Assembly: GCA_944548615.1 (NCBI GenBank)
Contig: OX155955.1
Coordinates: 4,236,517-4,300,516, forward strand
DNA: 64,000 nt
Reading direction: 5' to 3'
Source of the DNA: Micropterix aruncella
Lineage: Eukaryota > Arthropoda > Insecta > Lepidoptera > Micropterigidae
Part shown: piece after piece, positions 10,832 to 22,015 of the stretch
Numbering within the stretch: position 1 is the stretch's first letter
Layout of the letters: each line of letters begins with the position of its first letter
Position numbers and translations under genes: made by a program
Notes under the pieces: generated by a model
What the model was told of the DNA's origin: nothing
Seen by the model: the letters and a program-made list of their open reading frames with translations, nothing else
The model's database searches: none

Positions 10832-11269
10832 ACGCGTTCGAGGTCGCTTACGCGGTCCTCTACCATATGTAGCGGTGATTCGGTGTCTACCGAATCTATC
10901 GTGGACCACGGCGTCCTTTGCCCGGCTGTTCACCCGGTATCGGGTAGCCGATTAGTCGTTTCAGAATCGGTTCCTGTAAGGTTAACTAGCACCCCCGCTC
11001 TATAGAAAATAAATGCGTTTCGAGACTCCTCCGGTTATCAGTCGGAATGCACAATAGATTGGCTGACGGCGCACGGTGCGCAAACCGTCCAGGAGAGCCC
11101 GAAGGACGATTCCCTGGGGAACTGACCCGCAGGCACAGATTCCTACCCGGGCTCGTACTTCTGCTTGGAAGCAGAAGTGCGACACGCACGGATGGGTGCT
11201 GACCTGTGAGTTGGGCCGTTCCTAATACATGGATCAAAATGGTTCAACCATACGGGCCCATTAGCTCCC
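10832..11269 (-). repeat. Family Z copy, 3'-incomplete
   Basis: Reading inward from its 5' end at 11269 (GGGAGCTAATGGGCCC on the minus strand), it aligns through the conserved blocks GACGGTTTGCGCACCGTGCG and the GGTGTACACCGAAT-like block to about 10832. The last third is missing, replaced by unrelated sequence. Roughly 75-85% similar by eye to 14801-15466. Confidence 0.65.
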
Positions 11270-11296
11270 TAAATGAGAACAGCAGCAGGGCGGTGT

Positions 11297-11890
11297 CGAC
11301 CACAGCGGGCGAACCCGTCACCCCAGGCTGGTATAACGCTTTGTGATCATTCTTTCAGCCTTGGGATGAGCGTAGAAGATTTAGAGACAAGACAGTCTAC
11401 CGTCTAGCTCCGCCAACAAGCCCGTTAGAGGCCAACACCTTACGGCGAGGCACCGGGAAAGCGGGCAGCCTCGCCCCCTGACTACCAGTTTTGGTAGGAT
11501 ATCTCCGTCTGGAGTTAACCTTCAAGATACCTCCATCCTCCCAACTGGTTACGGGCCCAAAGACTCCACCTGTTGTAATTACAGCGGTAATTCATTTTGA
11601 ATTTATGGCGGATCTGGGCTATCTTATTTGGGCATATATTTCCATAGTCTCCGACTCCTTCAGCAATTAGTCAGAGTGCACAACCGATTGGCGTCGCCGA
11701 ACAGTGCGCAAACCGTCCAGTAGCGCCGGGATGCAATTCCATCAGGATAAACCGGTCCACCAGCTTGTGAGACCTGAGACGCGGGAGTCTTACCCGAGGT
11801 AACTTTCCACACGAGGAGGCTTCTGAGTAGGACCTGAATCGTGAGTTGAGCCGATCCTAGAACAAAATGGATCTTGTGGCCCAAGCTGCA
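11297..11890 (-). repeat. Family Z, divergent subfamily copy
   Basis: It begins (plus strand) with the Z 3' terminal motif ACAGCGGGCGAACCCGTCAC, followed by CGTAGAAGA..TTAGAGACAAGAC and TTACGGCGAGGCAC. The block CCAGTTTTGGTAGGATATCT links it to the copy at 23605-24300 rather than to 14801. It ends with the Z 5' region (GTGCGCAAACCGTCCAG, CAAAATGGATCTTGTGGCC). About 60 bp near 11580-11640 do not match. Confidence 0.55.
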
Positions 11891-12068
11891 CGAAACCGTT
11901 ATATACCAAGTGACAATAGCAGTGTGGAAAGAAACTATATATTTCCTAGTCACCCAATAAGGTTAGAAATTCCATAGACGAATTTCCAACCAAGGAGATA
12001 AGAATCACTGTCATTGTTGTCTACGACCGATCACCGCACTCGAAGAAGAAGAAGAAACGATATCTTAC

Positions 12069-12177
12069 CAGCATTAGAATCAATCCCGCAAATATTGTCA
12101 ACAAGTTGCATGTTGGTATTGTCAAGACCAACCGAACCTCCAATTTCCACATAATCTTCCAATCCGCGCTTGTGACA
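12069..12177 (-). CDS. CRHBP: CRF-binding protein, fourth recognisable exon (109 bp)
   Basis: The exon is bounded by TTAATTTTCAG at its acceptor and GTAAGA at its donor. It starts in phase 0, matching the phase-0 end of the exon at 19284-19465, and ends in phase 1. It encodes CHKRGLEDYVEIGGSVGLDN, then TNMQLVDNICGIDSNA. This aligns with the vertebrate CRHBP segment C-x3-G-x-DFVELLGGTGLD...LC, including both conserved cysteines (7th and 8th of ten). The remaining C-terminal exon, expected to hold the last two cysteines, was not found in 1-12068 and may lie outside the window. Very convincing despite its short length, because splice sites, phase and motif all agree. Confidence 0.88.
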
Positions 12178-12222
12178 CTGAAAATTAACAAAATATATAT
12201 TTAATTAATCGGAAACACATTT

Positions 12223-12273
12223 ATGACAATATTAAAATATATATTTTTTTATGTACACATATTTATATTTATT
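12223..12273. repeat. Left copy of a ~50-bp direct repeat flanking an RT fragment
   Basis: ATGACAATATTAAAATATAT then ATTTTTTTATGTACACAT and ATTTATATTTATT. The same sequence, 2 bases shorter, is at 13038-13086. The 764 bp between them carry the RT fragment. Confidence 0.8.
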
Positions 12274-12337
12274 GATACCCTCTGAGCCCTCATTATTCAT
12301 TTATTCATACCCATTCATACCCTGCATACCCTCTGAG

Positions 12338-12925
12338 CATCTTATTTAGAAGATCATTAGACGAAGGCATATTTCCGCACGAATGGAAGACGGCCCACTT
12401 CAGTCCGGTTTACAAATCCGGTCCTAAACATGACATTGAAAACTACCGGCCTATCTCCAAACTGTGCATCTTCAGTAAAATTCTAGAGAAATTGGTATAT
12501 GCTCAGTTACATGCAGCAGCGAAAACATATATCAGCGACTCCCAACACGGCTTCCAATCAGGACGATCATCCAACCTGATTCTGTTCACTGAGACCTTGC
12601 TGATAAATATGGATAAACGTTACCAGACAGACGCCATCTACACAAACTTTAGTAAGGCCTTCGATAAAGTAAACCATCCTACTCTAATATCGAAATTATT
12701 AAAGATTTATGATAATACGAAATTATGAAATCATATATCAGTAAAAGAAGTCAAATTGGCAGCAGGCTTCAAGTCAAATAGAGAATTAGTAACCTCTGGT
12801 GTACCGCAAGGTAGTATTCTTGGGCCTTTATTATACACATTATATATTAATGACATCGACGAATGTTTTAAGCATTCTAAAATCCTTCTATTCGCGGACG
12901 ATATGAAAGCCTTTATGCGCGTTAG
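12338..12925 (+). pseudogene. CR1/Jockey-type reverse transcriptase fragment
   Basis: RT motifs in order: SLDEGIFPHEWKTAHFSPVY, ENYRPISKLCIFSKILEKL, HGFQSGRSS, IYTNFSKAFDKVNH, then after a frameshift near 12725 [19 protein letters not shown] and LLFADDMKAF. The catalytic aspartates are present but fingers and thumb are incomplete, and there is a frame change. It is closest by motif to the minus-strand element at 5551-7440. It lies inside the CRHBP intron on the opposite strand. Both ends are cut. It is bracketed by the direct repeats at 12223 and 13038. Confidence 0.85.
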
Positions 12926-13037
12926 CTAAGTGGGTAAAAATTTTGTACGCTCATTAGAAGCTTTGCCTCTGTTCCGTTTGTTTACTCTTGTGGTCCCGCG
13001 TCTCGCCTCGCGCCTCGAGCGAGAGTGTAAATACCCT

Positions 13038-13086
13038 ATGACAATATTAAAATATATTTTTTTATGTACACATATTTATATTTATT
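13038..13086. repeat. Right copy of the ~50-bp direct repeat
   Basis: Same sequence as 12223-12273, minus two bases in the AT stretch. Too long for a usual non-LTR target duplication, so another duplication mechanism is possible. Confidence 0.8.
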
Positions 13087-14786
13087 TAATGTAAGTATGT
13101 ATTTATTATTACTAATTATTATTATTATTTATTATTACCTATTACTTATTGCTATTTAGTACTTATATATAGTTGTGAAATTCTTGCCTACTGAAAGTTT
13201 TTTTTTAATCTAATTTAATTCAGAAATTTTGTTTTAAAAGATAGTTCTTTTAATAACCATTTTATTATTGGTGTTCTCCTTAGAACATGCTCTACCTATT
13301 TAGGAAAGGCACAAAATATGTTTAATTTAAATAACTACTATGTAATTGTTTGATCTTAGAATTAAAAAAAAATAAATAAATCATCTAAAAGAAGCTTTAT
13401 ATTTAATAAATTATATTTTTGGTAAAATTGTTCCAGAAATCCATCTCCGTCCTGATCTACTGTTAACAAACTTATAATAACCAGCATTAAATCGAAAGAA
13501 CCAGCAAAAAAGAAGATTAAATTGATTAATGACATGATGTGGCAAAAATATCCTGCTGTACTTTTTATTTTTAATTATCTCTTTTATATGTGGAGGTTAA
13601 AGAAGAAGAACCACCCTAATCATCACATCGCAAAATTAAATTAAAAAATGTGATTACAATGCCTTAAGAGATATAGGCTCAACGTTTTAAGTTACTAAAT
13701 TTTATTTAAAATCTTTTACATGTTATGGAAAATACGATGAGAAATATAGATAAAAACGAACTAAAATGGCTATAATGATTATCAGTGTCCGGATTATTAA
13801 AATATCATATCCCGGCCAGTATCTCAGTAAGTTAGTAAATTCCTAAAAGGGTTGGAAATCTTTCAAAATTCATTATTTTTTCAGAAAGATCAGGAATTGT
13901 TTCCTGCAAAAACAGCTAAATTATTTTTTTGTGGAAATATAATAAAATAAACTAGTAGTAAACTTCAAAAGCTGTCTAATTTGTTTATAGTATCTATAAA
14001 CTTATTGTGGCGACCCGACGGGTATCCCTTTTATCCCTCCCATCCATAAAAATAATAATTTTCTCAAAATAATCTTTATTTTCTAGGCATCCATATAGCT
14101 TTCAGTGTAAAATTTATTACCTTGAGCTTAATAATATATTTTTGCAAAATAAGTGTCTGAAGATTCATTCTGCAATTCTAAACGTAGTTATTTTTATTGT
14201 GAAATTAGTAGTGTTACCAATATAATCTCTATCTTTAGTACTAAAATACACACGATATTCCGAGAGTGTCTGTAATGAATATTATAAAGTGTTTTAAGTC
14301 AACCTGCCGAGAGGTAAGGATAATACTCTGGCATGCGTCTGGCAAACAAAGGTTTGAGGTCCTTTGTAAACACGAGGAGACTTCATTAAGGAAGATGAAT
14401 AATGGCATAGAAGAGGCTATAGTGTGCCCTATTTTGTAACAAGAGAGAATCCTTTTGGCTAACAATTCTTAACGTTAATGGGGCAACGTAAAACGATAAC
14501 ACTGTTATAACAATGACTTTAAAAATGGTGTTGCATTCATAAATCTGTATATAAGGTCATGTTTACGTAAGATAGATAAGTATTGTCAAATTTTCGATTA
14601 GACGTAAAGGCATTACACGTAATATTAACAGTAACACCATTGCACTGGAACTCAACGCATTGTAATGTAGAAACGCCAGTAGTAATGATGTCATTGTAGG
14701 GCGAATTGTTTGTCATTAGTAGTCCAGAAAAGACTTTTGTATCGTACGTGCTTACTATACGTCGAAATGCAACGAATAATCCCGAC
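13087..14786. other. CRHBP intron, mostly unique AT-rich sequence
   Basis: No repeat arm or RNA gene recognised. A minus-strand frame of about 80 codons at 14540-14800 contains three Asn-X-Ser/Thr sites and some cysteines. It lies between two consecutive CRHBP exons and resembles nothing I know. Confidence 0.5.
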
Positions 14787-15480
14787 TGCATACTTTTATA
14801 GGGAGCTAACGGGCCCATGATGAGGTGGCCACGATGACCCATGTGTTCAGGGTCGGTCACACTCACGGGTCAACACCCATCCGATGGCCTCCACGCATGG
14901 GGTGCGAACCTGGGTAGGACACTGGGTCAACCAGTCTCCCCTGGGAATCAAACCTCTGGCGCTCCTGGACGGTCTGCGCACCGAGCGGCGCAAGCCAATC
15001 GATTGTGCTCTCCGACTAACAGTCGGGGGAGTCTGGGAACTGTATTGTTTCCTATAGAGCGGGGGTGGTTGCCTACCTTACGGCGACTGCTCTTGAAATG
15101 ACCATTGGCAATCCGATCCCGGTTCAGAGTCGGGCAAAGGACGCCTTGGTCCGCGATAGATTCGGTGCACACCGTTTCACCGCTTCGTAAGGGAGAGGAC
15201 CGCGCAAGCGACCTCGAACTCGGAACCAATCGAGAGACCGGAGAAATCTGGTCACAATTGGAAGCAAGGGCGCGTGTGTCGGCCCGCCAGGTAACATACT
15301 GGCTATCTCGCGGTAAAGGCGTTGGTCTCTTGCGGGTTGTGGCGTAGCTAGACGTCGGTTTTGTAATGTCCAAAGTCTTCTACGCTCACTGCACGGTCGA
15401 TAGAACGATGAATCGTTAAAACGTCCTGCGGTGACGGGTTCGCCCGTTGTGGTTGACATCTCAATATGCATACTTTTATA
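14787..15480 (+). mobile_element. Family Z, full-length 666-bp copy with 14-bp target duplication
   Basis: The element 14801-15466 is flanked by perfect direct repeats TGCATACTTTTATA at 14787-14800 and 15467-15480. It begins GGGAGCTAACGGGCCC and ends GGGTTCGCCCGTTGTGGTTG plus ACATCTCAATA. It is GC-rich in an AT-rich intron. There is no terminal inverted repeat, no A-rich or microsatellite tail, and no good A/B box. Reading frames carry a stop shared with the copy at 48777, so it looks non-coding. A duplication of this length points to a target-primed (retroposon-like) or other non-cut-and-paste mechanism. Family identity unknown to me. Confidence 0.85.
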
Positions 15481-15529
15481 ATGATCGATAATGACACCTA
15501 ATAAAATTGATAACTATACGTTAAAACTT

Positions 15530-15790
15530 TCGCGGGTATTTGATATTTCGCGGGTAGAAAACGGATTCTTACAGCGTGGAACTAGACTCCGAGACTAGAT
15601 AGTTTCGGCAAAATTACATTTGCCATTTTCAAATTAAATACCCGGTGAAAGCAGAATGCAGACACGCAGCATACGTGACAGTCGCACTTTTATTGTTGCT
15701 GTGAAGTCAAATGTAACTTTGCCGAAACGTTGGTAAAAGTATCGTCCAGTCTACGCGGCACAAATCCGTTTTTTAGAAATTAAAATGATA
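15530..15790. mobile_element. Foldback / MITE-like inverted repeat
   Basis: GTTTCGGCAAAATTACATTT at about 15600-15619 pairs with AAATGTAACTTTGCCGAAAC at 15710-15729 (one mismatch). The outer parts AAAACGGATT..AGCGTGG.ACTAGACT and AGTCTACGCGGCACAAATCC also pair. Spacer about 90 bp. Confidence 0.55.
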
Positions 15791-16029
15791 GGGGAACGGC
15801 TACATTTTGGCAGTGAGACTGCTCCAGGCATGCGCTGCCTATACCGCTGCCAAAAGCGCAAATTCACCAACGACGTTTGACATGCTGGCAATGGTCTTAC
15901 AACATTTTGGTTCATATATAATCAAACATTCCTTAGCATGTTTATGAAGCCGTGTCTTTCCTTGGCCATTAGTGCAGTTAGAAAGATTGTTATTTCAGGA
16001 GCTCACGAACATATTTCTTTCTTAACATA

Positions 16030-16110
16030 TTATCTACGATTTTCATTTTTCTACACTTTTCTACGTTTCATTTTTCTACACTTTCATTTTACTACATTTT
16101 TCTACGTTGT
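16030..16110. repeat. Short degenerate minisatellite
   Basis: TTTTTCTACACTTT and CTACGTTTCATT recur several times in tandem with small variations. Confidence 0.6.
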
Positions 16111-16227
16111 GAGTTGAATCCTGGGAATGAATTGGTACCCGGTCTAAAAAAAATCAAAGTGGGCACTTGTGTAGTTGTGCCCATCCTGTAGGTAGGCCTG
16201 TAATCTAAAAATAAACGCCTCAAAAAC

Positions 16228-16416
<189 letters not shown>

Positions 16417-16499
16417 CTTCATTTGCTCGTTCCCATGAAATAAGATATAAATCGTAATTTCTGGTCGAGAGATTTAAGAGACGATTGATTGTGATTTTT

Positions 16500-16745
16500 T
16501 TCATTGTTTTTGCTTAAATTTGTCTTTAATAAAGACATTTTATTTTGGTTTGCAAAAGGATACGCTTTGTTTTTGAGATGTGGATGAAGGGTGATCGTTC
16601 GCTAGCGATAAAGGGATCCCATTAAACCTACAGTGTATCGTCGAAAGTGGTACTCATCCAAAAATACATCTCGTTTAAACAATAAGCATTTCCCAGTCCA
16701 GTCCGGGAAAACCTTCCAGCTATGTAAGTGGCTTTTATTATTTTT
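16500..16745 (+). repeat. Family T interspersed repeat, copy 1
   Basis: GTTGCAAAAGGAT-like block, TTTTTGAGAT.TGGATGAA, GTGATCGTT, TCGTCGAAAGT, CATTTCCC..TCC align with 40915-41148. Both copies lie next to an (AT)n tract. Confidence 0.5.
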
Positions 16746-16818
16746 ATTTTTTCATCAAAGTGTCATCCTTTAAACGAATTCTTTAAAAAAAGATTTTACA
16801 AAAAACCAATCAAATATT

Positions 16819-17122
<304 letters not shown>

Positions 17123-17204
17123 CATTTAATTTAAAAGGCAAATGACTTACAGTGCGACATTAAAGAATTAGAAAGACCATTGAAAAGTGTGCGAAAATTG
17201 AAAT

Positions 17205-17293
17205 GTTTATGTCAACCAATTGAAAAAGGTGGATAAGATGAAATATCTCGGAGTAACTGTAGATGAGTCAATGAGCTGGTGGAACCACATAGC
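17205..17293 (+). pseudogene. Tiny RT thumb-region relic
   Basis: One frame reads PIEKVDKMKYLGVTVDESMS, then WWNHI. This is the F/YLGV.vD..l.W..HI signature found after the catalytic box in non-LTR RTs. About 27 codons only. Confidence 0.5.
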
Positions 17294-19283
17294 CACAAAC
17301 GACGAATTTTGTTTTCGTTGCAACAAAAACAAGGAATTTCGTTTACGTATTTCTTAATTTACGAACTGTACCTACTGACGAATAGAGTATAGAAATTTAT
17401 TTATGTTTATGGCAATTTGTCAGAGTCTTTTGATTCATGAAACGATTGCACTACGAGGGTTCACCTAGCAAATGCTTAAACATTTAACTCAACGCCATAG
17501 ATATCCTTCATAATAATTATTTCAGGAATATTGTGTATTTGATGGACGTCAATTGTATGTTAAGCAATTTCTAATGATATTCCATAAATTCAAAAACTCG
17601 CAACCTATGGTCCAACAAGCCAAAATGATTGGAAGTGCTATGGGAAGGCAGTTTTTGGTATCACATGTGAGAACTTAATTCGCACAGCGATACTTTTACT
17701 GGTTGACTCCAAGGTGTTATAATAATATAGGCTTTACTTTTCGAAATAAAATGAACATGGCAGCATTTTAAAGTACCTACAATAAAAAAATTGTTAATTG
17801 ATGAAGGCCGACTCTATGCCAAAACCGAGCTTATCATGATTTATTGATTAGGCATAAAAAAACATAATGTTTTTTGTTTTTAAAAATATATGTTGTTAGA
17901 GACCTATGTATATGTGTATATGTATATGTGTTATTAAAGAGCTAAGTAGAATATATACCTAAATATATAGCTAGTATTATTGATGTTCGCAATTTTTGGT
18001 GTTGGATAAATAATAATCATATTTTTTTTTCAAATAATTAGTGAATGCCTGACGTAATGATAGTGTGTTTGTGCGTGTGTAAGTATTACATAAGTGTGAA
18101 TGTGTACAACTTGTTTCATATAACCGACCGTATTACCAGGCAGATCGCGGAAAAGCAATATCTTAAATATAATACCAGCATCCCTAGATATATACATGCG
18201 TTTTTGCTCAGTAAAAGATTTTCTCAGTACAGGTTTGCTATGAGCCGATGGCTATAGGTTAGAATTTTATCGTTCGTAACAATAAATAAATAAATTATCC
18301 GCAAGGCCCTGAAGAAGTTAAAGAATTAAAAATAAGTTTATATAGCAGATAGCTTAGCTCATTGAAATCAGTCGAATTCAAACCAATGCATGGAATATGT
18401 TAACCTTTTTTTAAAGGAAGTTTCAGATCAGAACTTTAGCATAATCCTCATTGCTAAGAAATTAATGTAAAAAAAGAGAATATAAATTAAAATCCTACAA
18501 GGCAATCTCGAATATTTTAAAGACGACGGCTAGTAGAAAAGGGGCTTAGGGAAACTATTACTGAAATGAGAAATGGTTTAATACAAACTGCTCATGCAGA
18601 AATAGAGGAAAATGCGCCTTCAAGATTACCCTACTTAAGAAGTAGAATAATTACATTCATCCGAAGTATAATATGCCTTTGGTAATCATTTTTTTAAAAT
18701 CGAAGATACTATTCAAAATAAATAATAATGATACTTTAGAAATACGTAACTGAAAGCCCGTCACTACTGCAGCTCATTTTTATTGAATTGAACCTTGAAA
18801 ATTGTGTTTATTTCAATTAAATGTGCACATAAGTATTTGGAATGAATACTATGACATATTAATCAAAAGAGAAAGATCATAATGACGTAGACATTAAGGT
18901 CATCAAGATTTCATATATTAAGCGACAGGATGCTTACAGGACTTGATGATTAATAATGATTAATCGCTATGTCGCAAAAACTTTCAGTTAAATTCACAGC
19001 AACAAAATATCAAATTGATAAATTCGCAGAGGGAAAAGAGAAATAAAACTCTGCCAAAGTATTGAAGCTTCAGCTAAAATACAAAAATGTGATATCCTTG
19101 AGATGGATGCACATACTTTTTATTATAATAATTTCACAAATTGTTATAAAATATTGATTTCAAGCACGAGGCATAACGCGGCCGTCTATGCTGCCTTTTC
19201 AGTGTGTGCAGCCATGCTATCCCCCGCGACCCCAACCCGCGACCCTGTGCTATGTTTGGTCATAAGAAGAATTATATAATTAC
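17294..19283. other. CRHBP intron, no gene seen
   Basis: AT-rich. A plus-strand frame at about 17526-17680 of 50 codons follows an acceptor-like TTATTTCAG but matches nothing I recognise. Confidence 0.45.
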
Positions 19284-19465
19284 CTTGTATATGACTCCTG
19301 TCTCCATTTCGATTGAGCTGGCTGCCCTGACTCTGGAAACTCCGACATTCAATGCGATGACCTGTACTGCTGATGGGCTAACGGATGAAACTGAGCAGTT
19401 GCTGGCGCGGCCGTAGTTACGAATAGTATGAACACCCTCATTTCCGTAGAAGAGAACGTTGCAAG
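19284..19465 (-). CDS. CRHBP: CRF-binding protein, third recognisable exon (182 bp)
   Basis: Acceptor TTTTATTCTCAG and donor GTAATT. It starts with two bases completing a codon split after position 1 and ends in phase 0. Joined to the previous exon, the split codon becomes CCT (Pro), giving NNM-P-CNV. This matches the NLFPCNV segment of vertebrate CRHBP exactly at the junction. It encodes CNVLFYGNEGVHTIRNYGRA, then SNCSVSSVSPSAVQVIALNV, then GVSRVRAASSIEMETGVIYK: a second CUB-like domain with the C..NC pair (5th and 6th cysteines). NCS is a likely N-glycosylation site. Confidence 0.92.
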
Positions 19466-19764
19466 CTGAGAATAAAATCAAAACCTATAAATGGTGTCCG
19501 TATAGGTAGTGGCGAAGAGTTGACCATGAATCAACGTTTTCCACAAATATTTACGCAGATTGCAAAATGCCAAAACTTTATTTTATATGTTCGCTGGTCG
19601 TTGCAAGAGAAAAAAACTAAAAGGGCGGTCTGAATACCGTTCATTTCCGTCTTTCTAAACTAGTGATGTACTAACATTTTATCTTATCGTATTTTATTAC
19701 TAATCGTATTTCTAAAGACATTTTTATAATTATATAATAATTTGAACCAAGGGTTTTGTGACGA

Positions 19765-20175
19765 GTTCGTCACAATATTTCAAGCGAACGAGACGGAGCA
19801 GGGCATTAGAGCGGAATATAAAATGAACTATCTTATCTTTTCCGCACAAAAACTACCTGCTGAACATAAAACTTTCTTAATTAGTTAAAAAATATTTCAC
19901 CCGGTCTTATTATGTCCTTTTTTATTTATTTAAGCATAAATTTCCATAAAACATTTGTTTTGTTTACAAAAATAGCTAAAATGGAATGGCAAAAGCCTTA
20001 ACTCTTGCTTATTCGATTCTGTCACCCAACTGGGACTAGCTCGTTTTAGGATGGACAGAGTTTATGCCGCTTTATGTGTGATTGGTTGTTTTATGCTGAG
20101 AATGTGACAATCATTCATTTCATATTCCGCTCTAGCGTATCGGCCTGTCTTGCTCGCATGAATTAATTTCGATTT
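19765..20175. repeat. Family V foldback element in a CRHBP intron
   Basis: CAAGCGAACGAGACGGAGCA..TTAGAGCGGAATATAAAATGAA at 19777-19830 pairs inverted with ATTCATTTCATATTCCGCTCTAG..TCGCATGAATTAATTTCG at 20111-20170. The same motifs form the arms of the large inverted repeat at 59601-60443. Confidence 0.6.
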
Positions 20176-20846
20176 CAGTAGATGAAGAAACGCAATCGGG
20201 CCCAGTGTCACCCATCTATCAGATTTCATGAGTCCCCGCCCTGATTGTGTTTTATTTAAAATTAAAATGTCACAAAATACCGACACGAAATGTTTGAAAT
20301 ATTTTTTTTAATTTTTGAAAGAGAACATGAGGAAATATTTAAGTAAACAATTAAATTTATATATTTTACATTTTAGTTTTAATATTTTATTGGTCTGACC
20401 TAATTCAAAAAAATGCTGTTACCAAATAGATATTGTTTAAAGTATGGATATATGAAGATATTTTTTTAACTTTGCTATTAGTTACTACCTATCTATTTTG
20501 TCAGGAGTATATCAGACAAAAAAGAAAATTGACAAATTTCGTAGTGTATTTTATTTTCTCGTTTAATGTATTATAGAATAAAATAATTTTATTGTGCTAT
20601 AAAAACATTACTTAAAGAATATTTTACTGGTTTTATAAAAACAGACAGTTTATGCACAAATGTTTGCTAGAATAAAATAATTCTGAAAGCACGTCTCACA
20701 AAAATATTTATTAAAAATAATTCTAAAATTTATTTTGACATTTTGACATTTATCTTGACTCCATTCTCGTGACGTAAGTTTTTGAAGTTACTGCTTTGAA
20801 AAAAACTCTTTATATCCGAAAACATATTGTATTTACTCATACTTAC

Positions 20847-21054
20847 GCATGTTATTATGGACGTGTCTAACAGTGATGACGAAGCCCTTCCCCCTCGTTG
20901 GGATGCGGTACTGCACGAGGGCTGCGTTTTGCCCGGAAACAAATATCTTCTTCGGACGTCTCTTACCGCAGGTTTCTACCACGCGGTTATCCATTAAACC
21001 ACCGTCACGCTCCGAAGGAAATACCTCGCCATTCAGCTCCCAACCATCTACCCA
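20847..21054 (-). CDS. CRHBP: CRF-binding protein, second recognisable exon (208 bp)
   Basis: Acceptor TTTTTCCAG and donor GTAAGT. Phase 0 to phase 1. It encodes WVDGWELNGEVFPSERDGGL, continues through VVETCGKRRP and SGQNAALVQYRIPTRGKGFV, and ends ITVRHVHNNM plus one base. The DGW.L.GE.FPS and SSQN.A...+R.P..G.GF...V sequences are the diagnostic core of CRHBP CUB domain 1, with the fourth conserved cysteine. The gene is expected to encode a secreted protein that binds CRF-family peptides; in insects the likely ligand is a DH44-type diuretic hormone (family knowledge). The intron to the next exon is 1381 bp and hosts a family-V element. Confidence 0.93.
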
Positions 21055-21336
21055 CTGGAAAAACACAAAGAAAACCTTGAAAATCACGATTAAATTAGTT
21101 CAAGATTACGTTTATTTTTTAGTATAGTTGTGGCACGGTTGGCAGTTCTCTCTCTGTAGCAAGATAGCTGCAAGCACTAAAAATAAAATGATATCCTAGA
21201 ATCTCACTCAGGAATGACAGACAATACTTAGAACATATTTCACTAATGAATAGAGTTTGACTGATACGAGTAAAAGGACACATACAAACCTCTTTTGAAT
21301 CATCTAGACATTTGTTATAAATTGTTTTTTACTCAC

Positions 21337-21497
21337 CGCTACAAGTCCACCATCATCACAAGGAACGTCTAGATAATTGAAGATCAGCTCGATCTTCTTA
21401 TCTGGAGCCGCCAGTAGAAACACTCCACATACTGTGGATTCCGTCCATGGTGATTTATAAAAGAACTGCCCTTCGTCTGACGAGATCAGCATACAGT
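21337..21497 (-). CDS. CRHBP: CRF-binding protein, first recognisable exon (161 bp)
   Basis: Acceptor TCTATTGTTTTAG and donor GTGAGT. It starts after the first base of a codon and ends in phase 0. It encodes CMLISSDEGQFFYKSPWTES, then TVCGVFLLAAPDKKIELIFN, then YLDVPCDDGGLVA. The pattern C...S..G.F.......C..F..A.....I.L.....+..C..GG is the N-terminal half of CRHBP CUB domain 1, with cysteines 1-3. A 282-bp intron separates it from the next exon. The upstream exon(s) with the start codon and signal peptide should end in phase 1; none could be identified above 21500 by eye. With the other three exons, about 220 of an expected 310-330 residues are visible. Confidence 0.92.
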
Positions 21498-21639
21498 CTA
21501 AAACAATAGAAAAATATTTTTTTTAAATGTTTCAACTTGTTTTCTTCTGGTTTTGTCTTTTATCGAAGATCGGGGATTTTATTTAAAATAAGTTTATAGT
21601 AAAAACACATTTTAAAAAACAAGCCTTTATTAAAATGCC

Positions 21640-22015
21640 CGAGCCCACCTCGGGTGCAGCAGCCATAAATGAATTATAATTGAATGCGTATACAAAATTT
21701 CATTTCTGTGCTGTTGACTGTTAAGGATTTCCCTCATTGGAGGCCAACCCTGGGTGCAGCAGCCCTGTCGCAGCGAAACTTAGTACGGGGTATCTTAATT
21801 GGACCCGTATATAAAATTTCGTTTCTGTGCTGTTGACCGTTGAGGTATCCCCTCGTCGGGAGCTAACCCAGCAGCCATGTCATGGTGAAATTTAGAACGG
21901 GCTATCATAATTAAATGCGTATACAAAAGTGTGTGTCTGGGCTGTTGACCGTGACTGAGTAGCCTCGTCGTGAGCCGATCCTGATTCTAAAATCAGGTCA
22001 GGCTCACCACAAAAA
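21640..22015. repeat. Degenerate ~120-bp tandem repeat, three units
   Basis: Units begin near 21642, 21742 and 21862. Each holds GTGCAGCAGCC (or CAGCAGCC), a TGCGTATACAAAA / CCGTATATAAAATTTC block and CTGTGCTGTTGACCGTTGA. The end at 21975-22010 folds as a hairpin (GAGCCGATCCTGATT / AATCAGGTCAGGCTC). Confidence 0.7.

Noticed and set aside
14540..14800. Minus-strand frame with several Asn-X-Ser/Thr sites, first thought to be the last CRHBP exon
   Set aside because: The true next exon after 19284-19465 lies at 12069-12177 with a matching phase, so this frame is intronic; no family match.
14841..15471. Several 80-140 codon frames on both strands
   Set aside because: All lie inside the family-Z repeat; they are not conserved as frames among copies.
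17526..17680. 50-codon plus-strand frame after an acceptor-like TTATTTCAG
   Set aside because: No recognisable domain, no partner exon, and antisense within the CRHBP intron.
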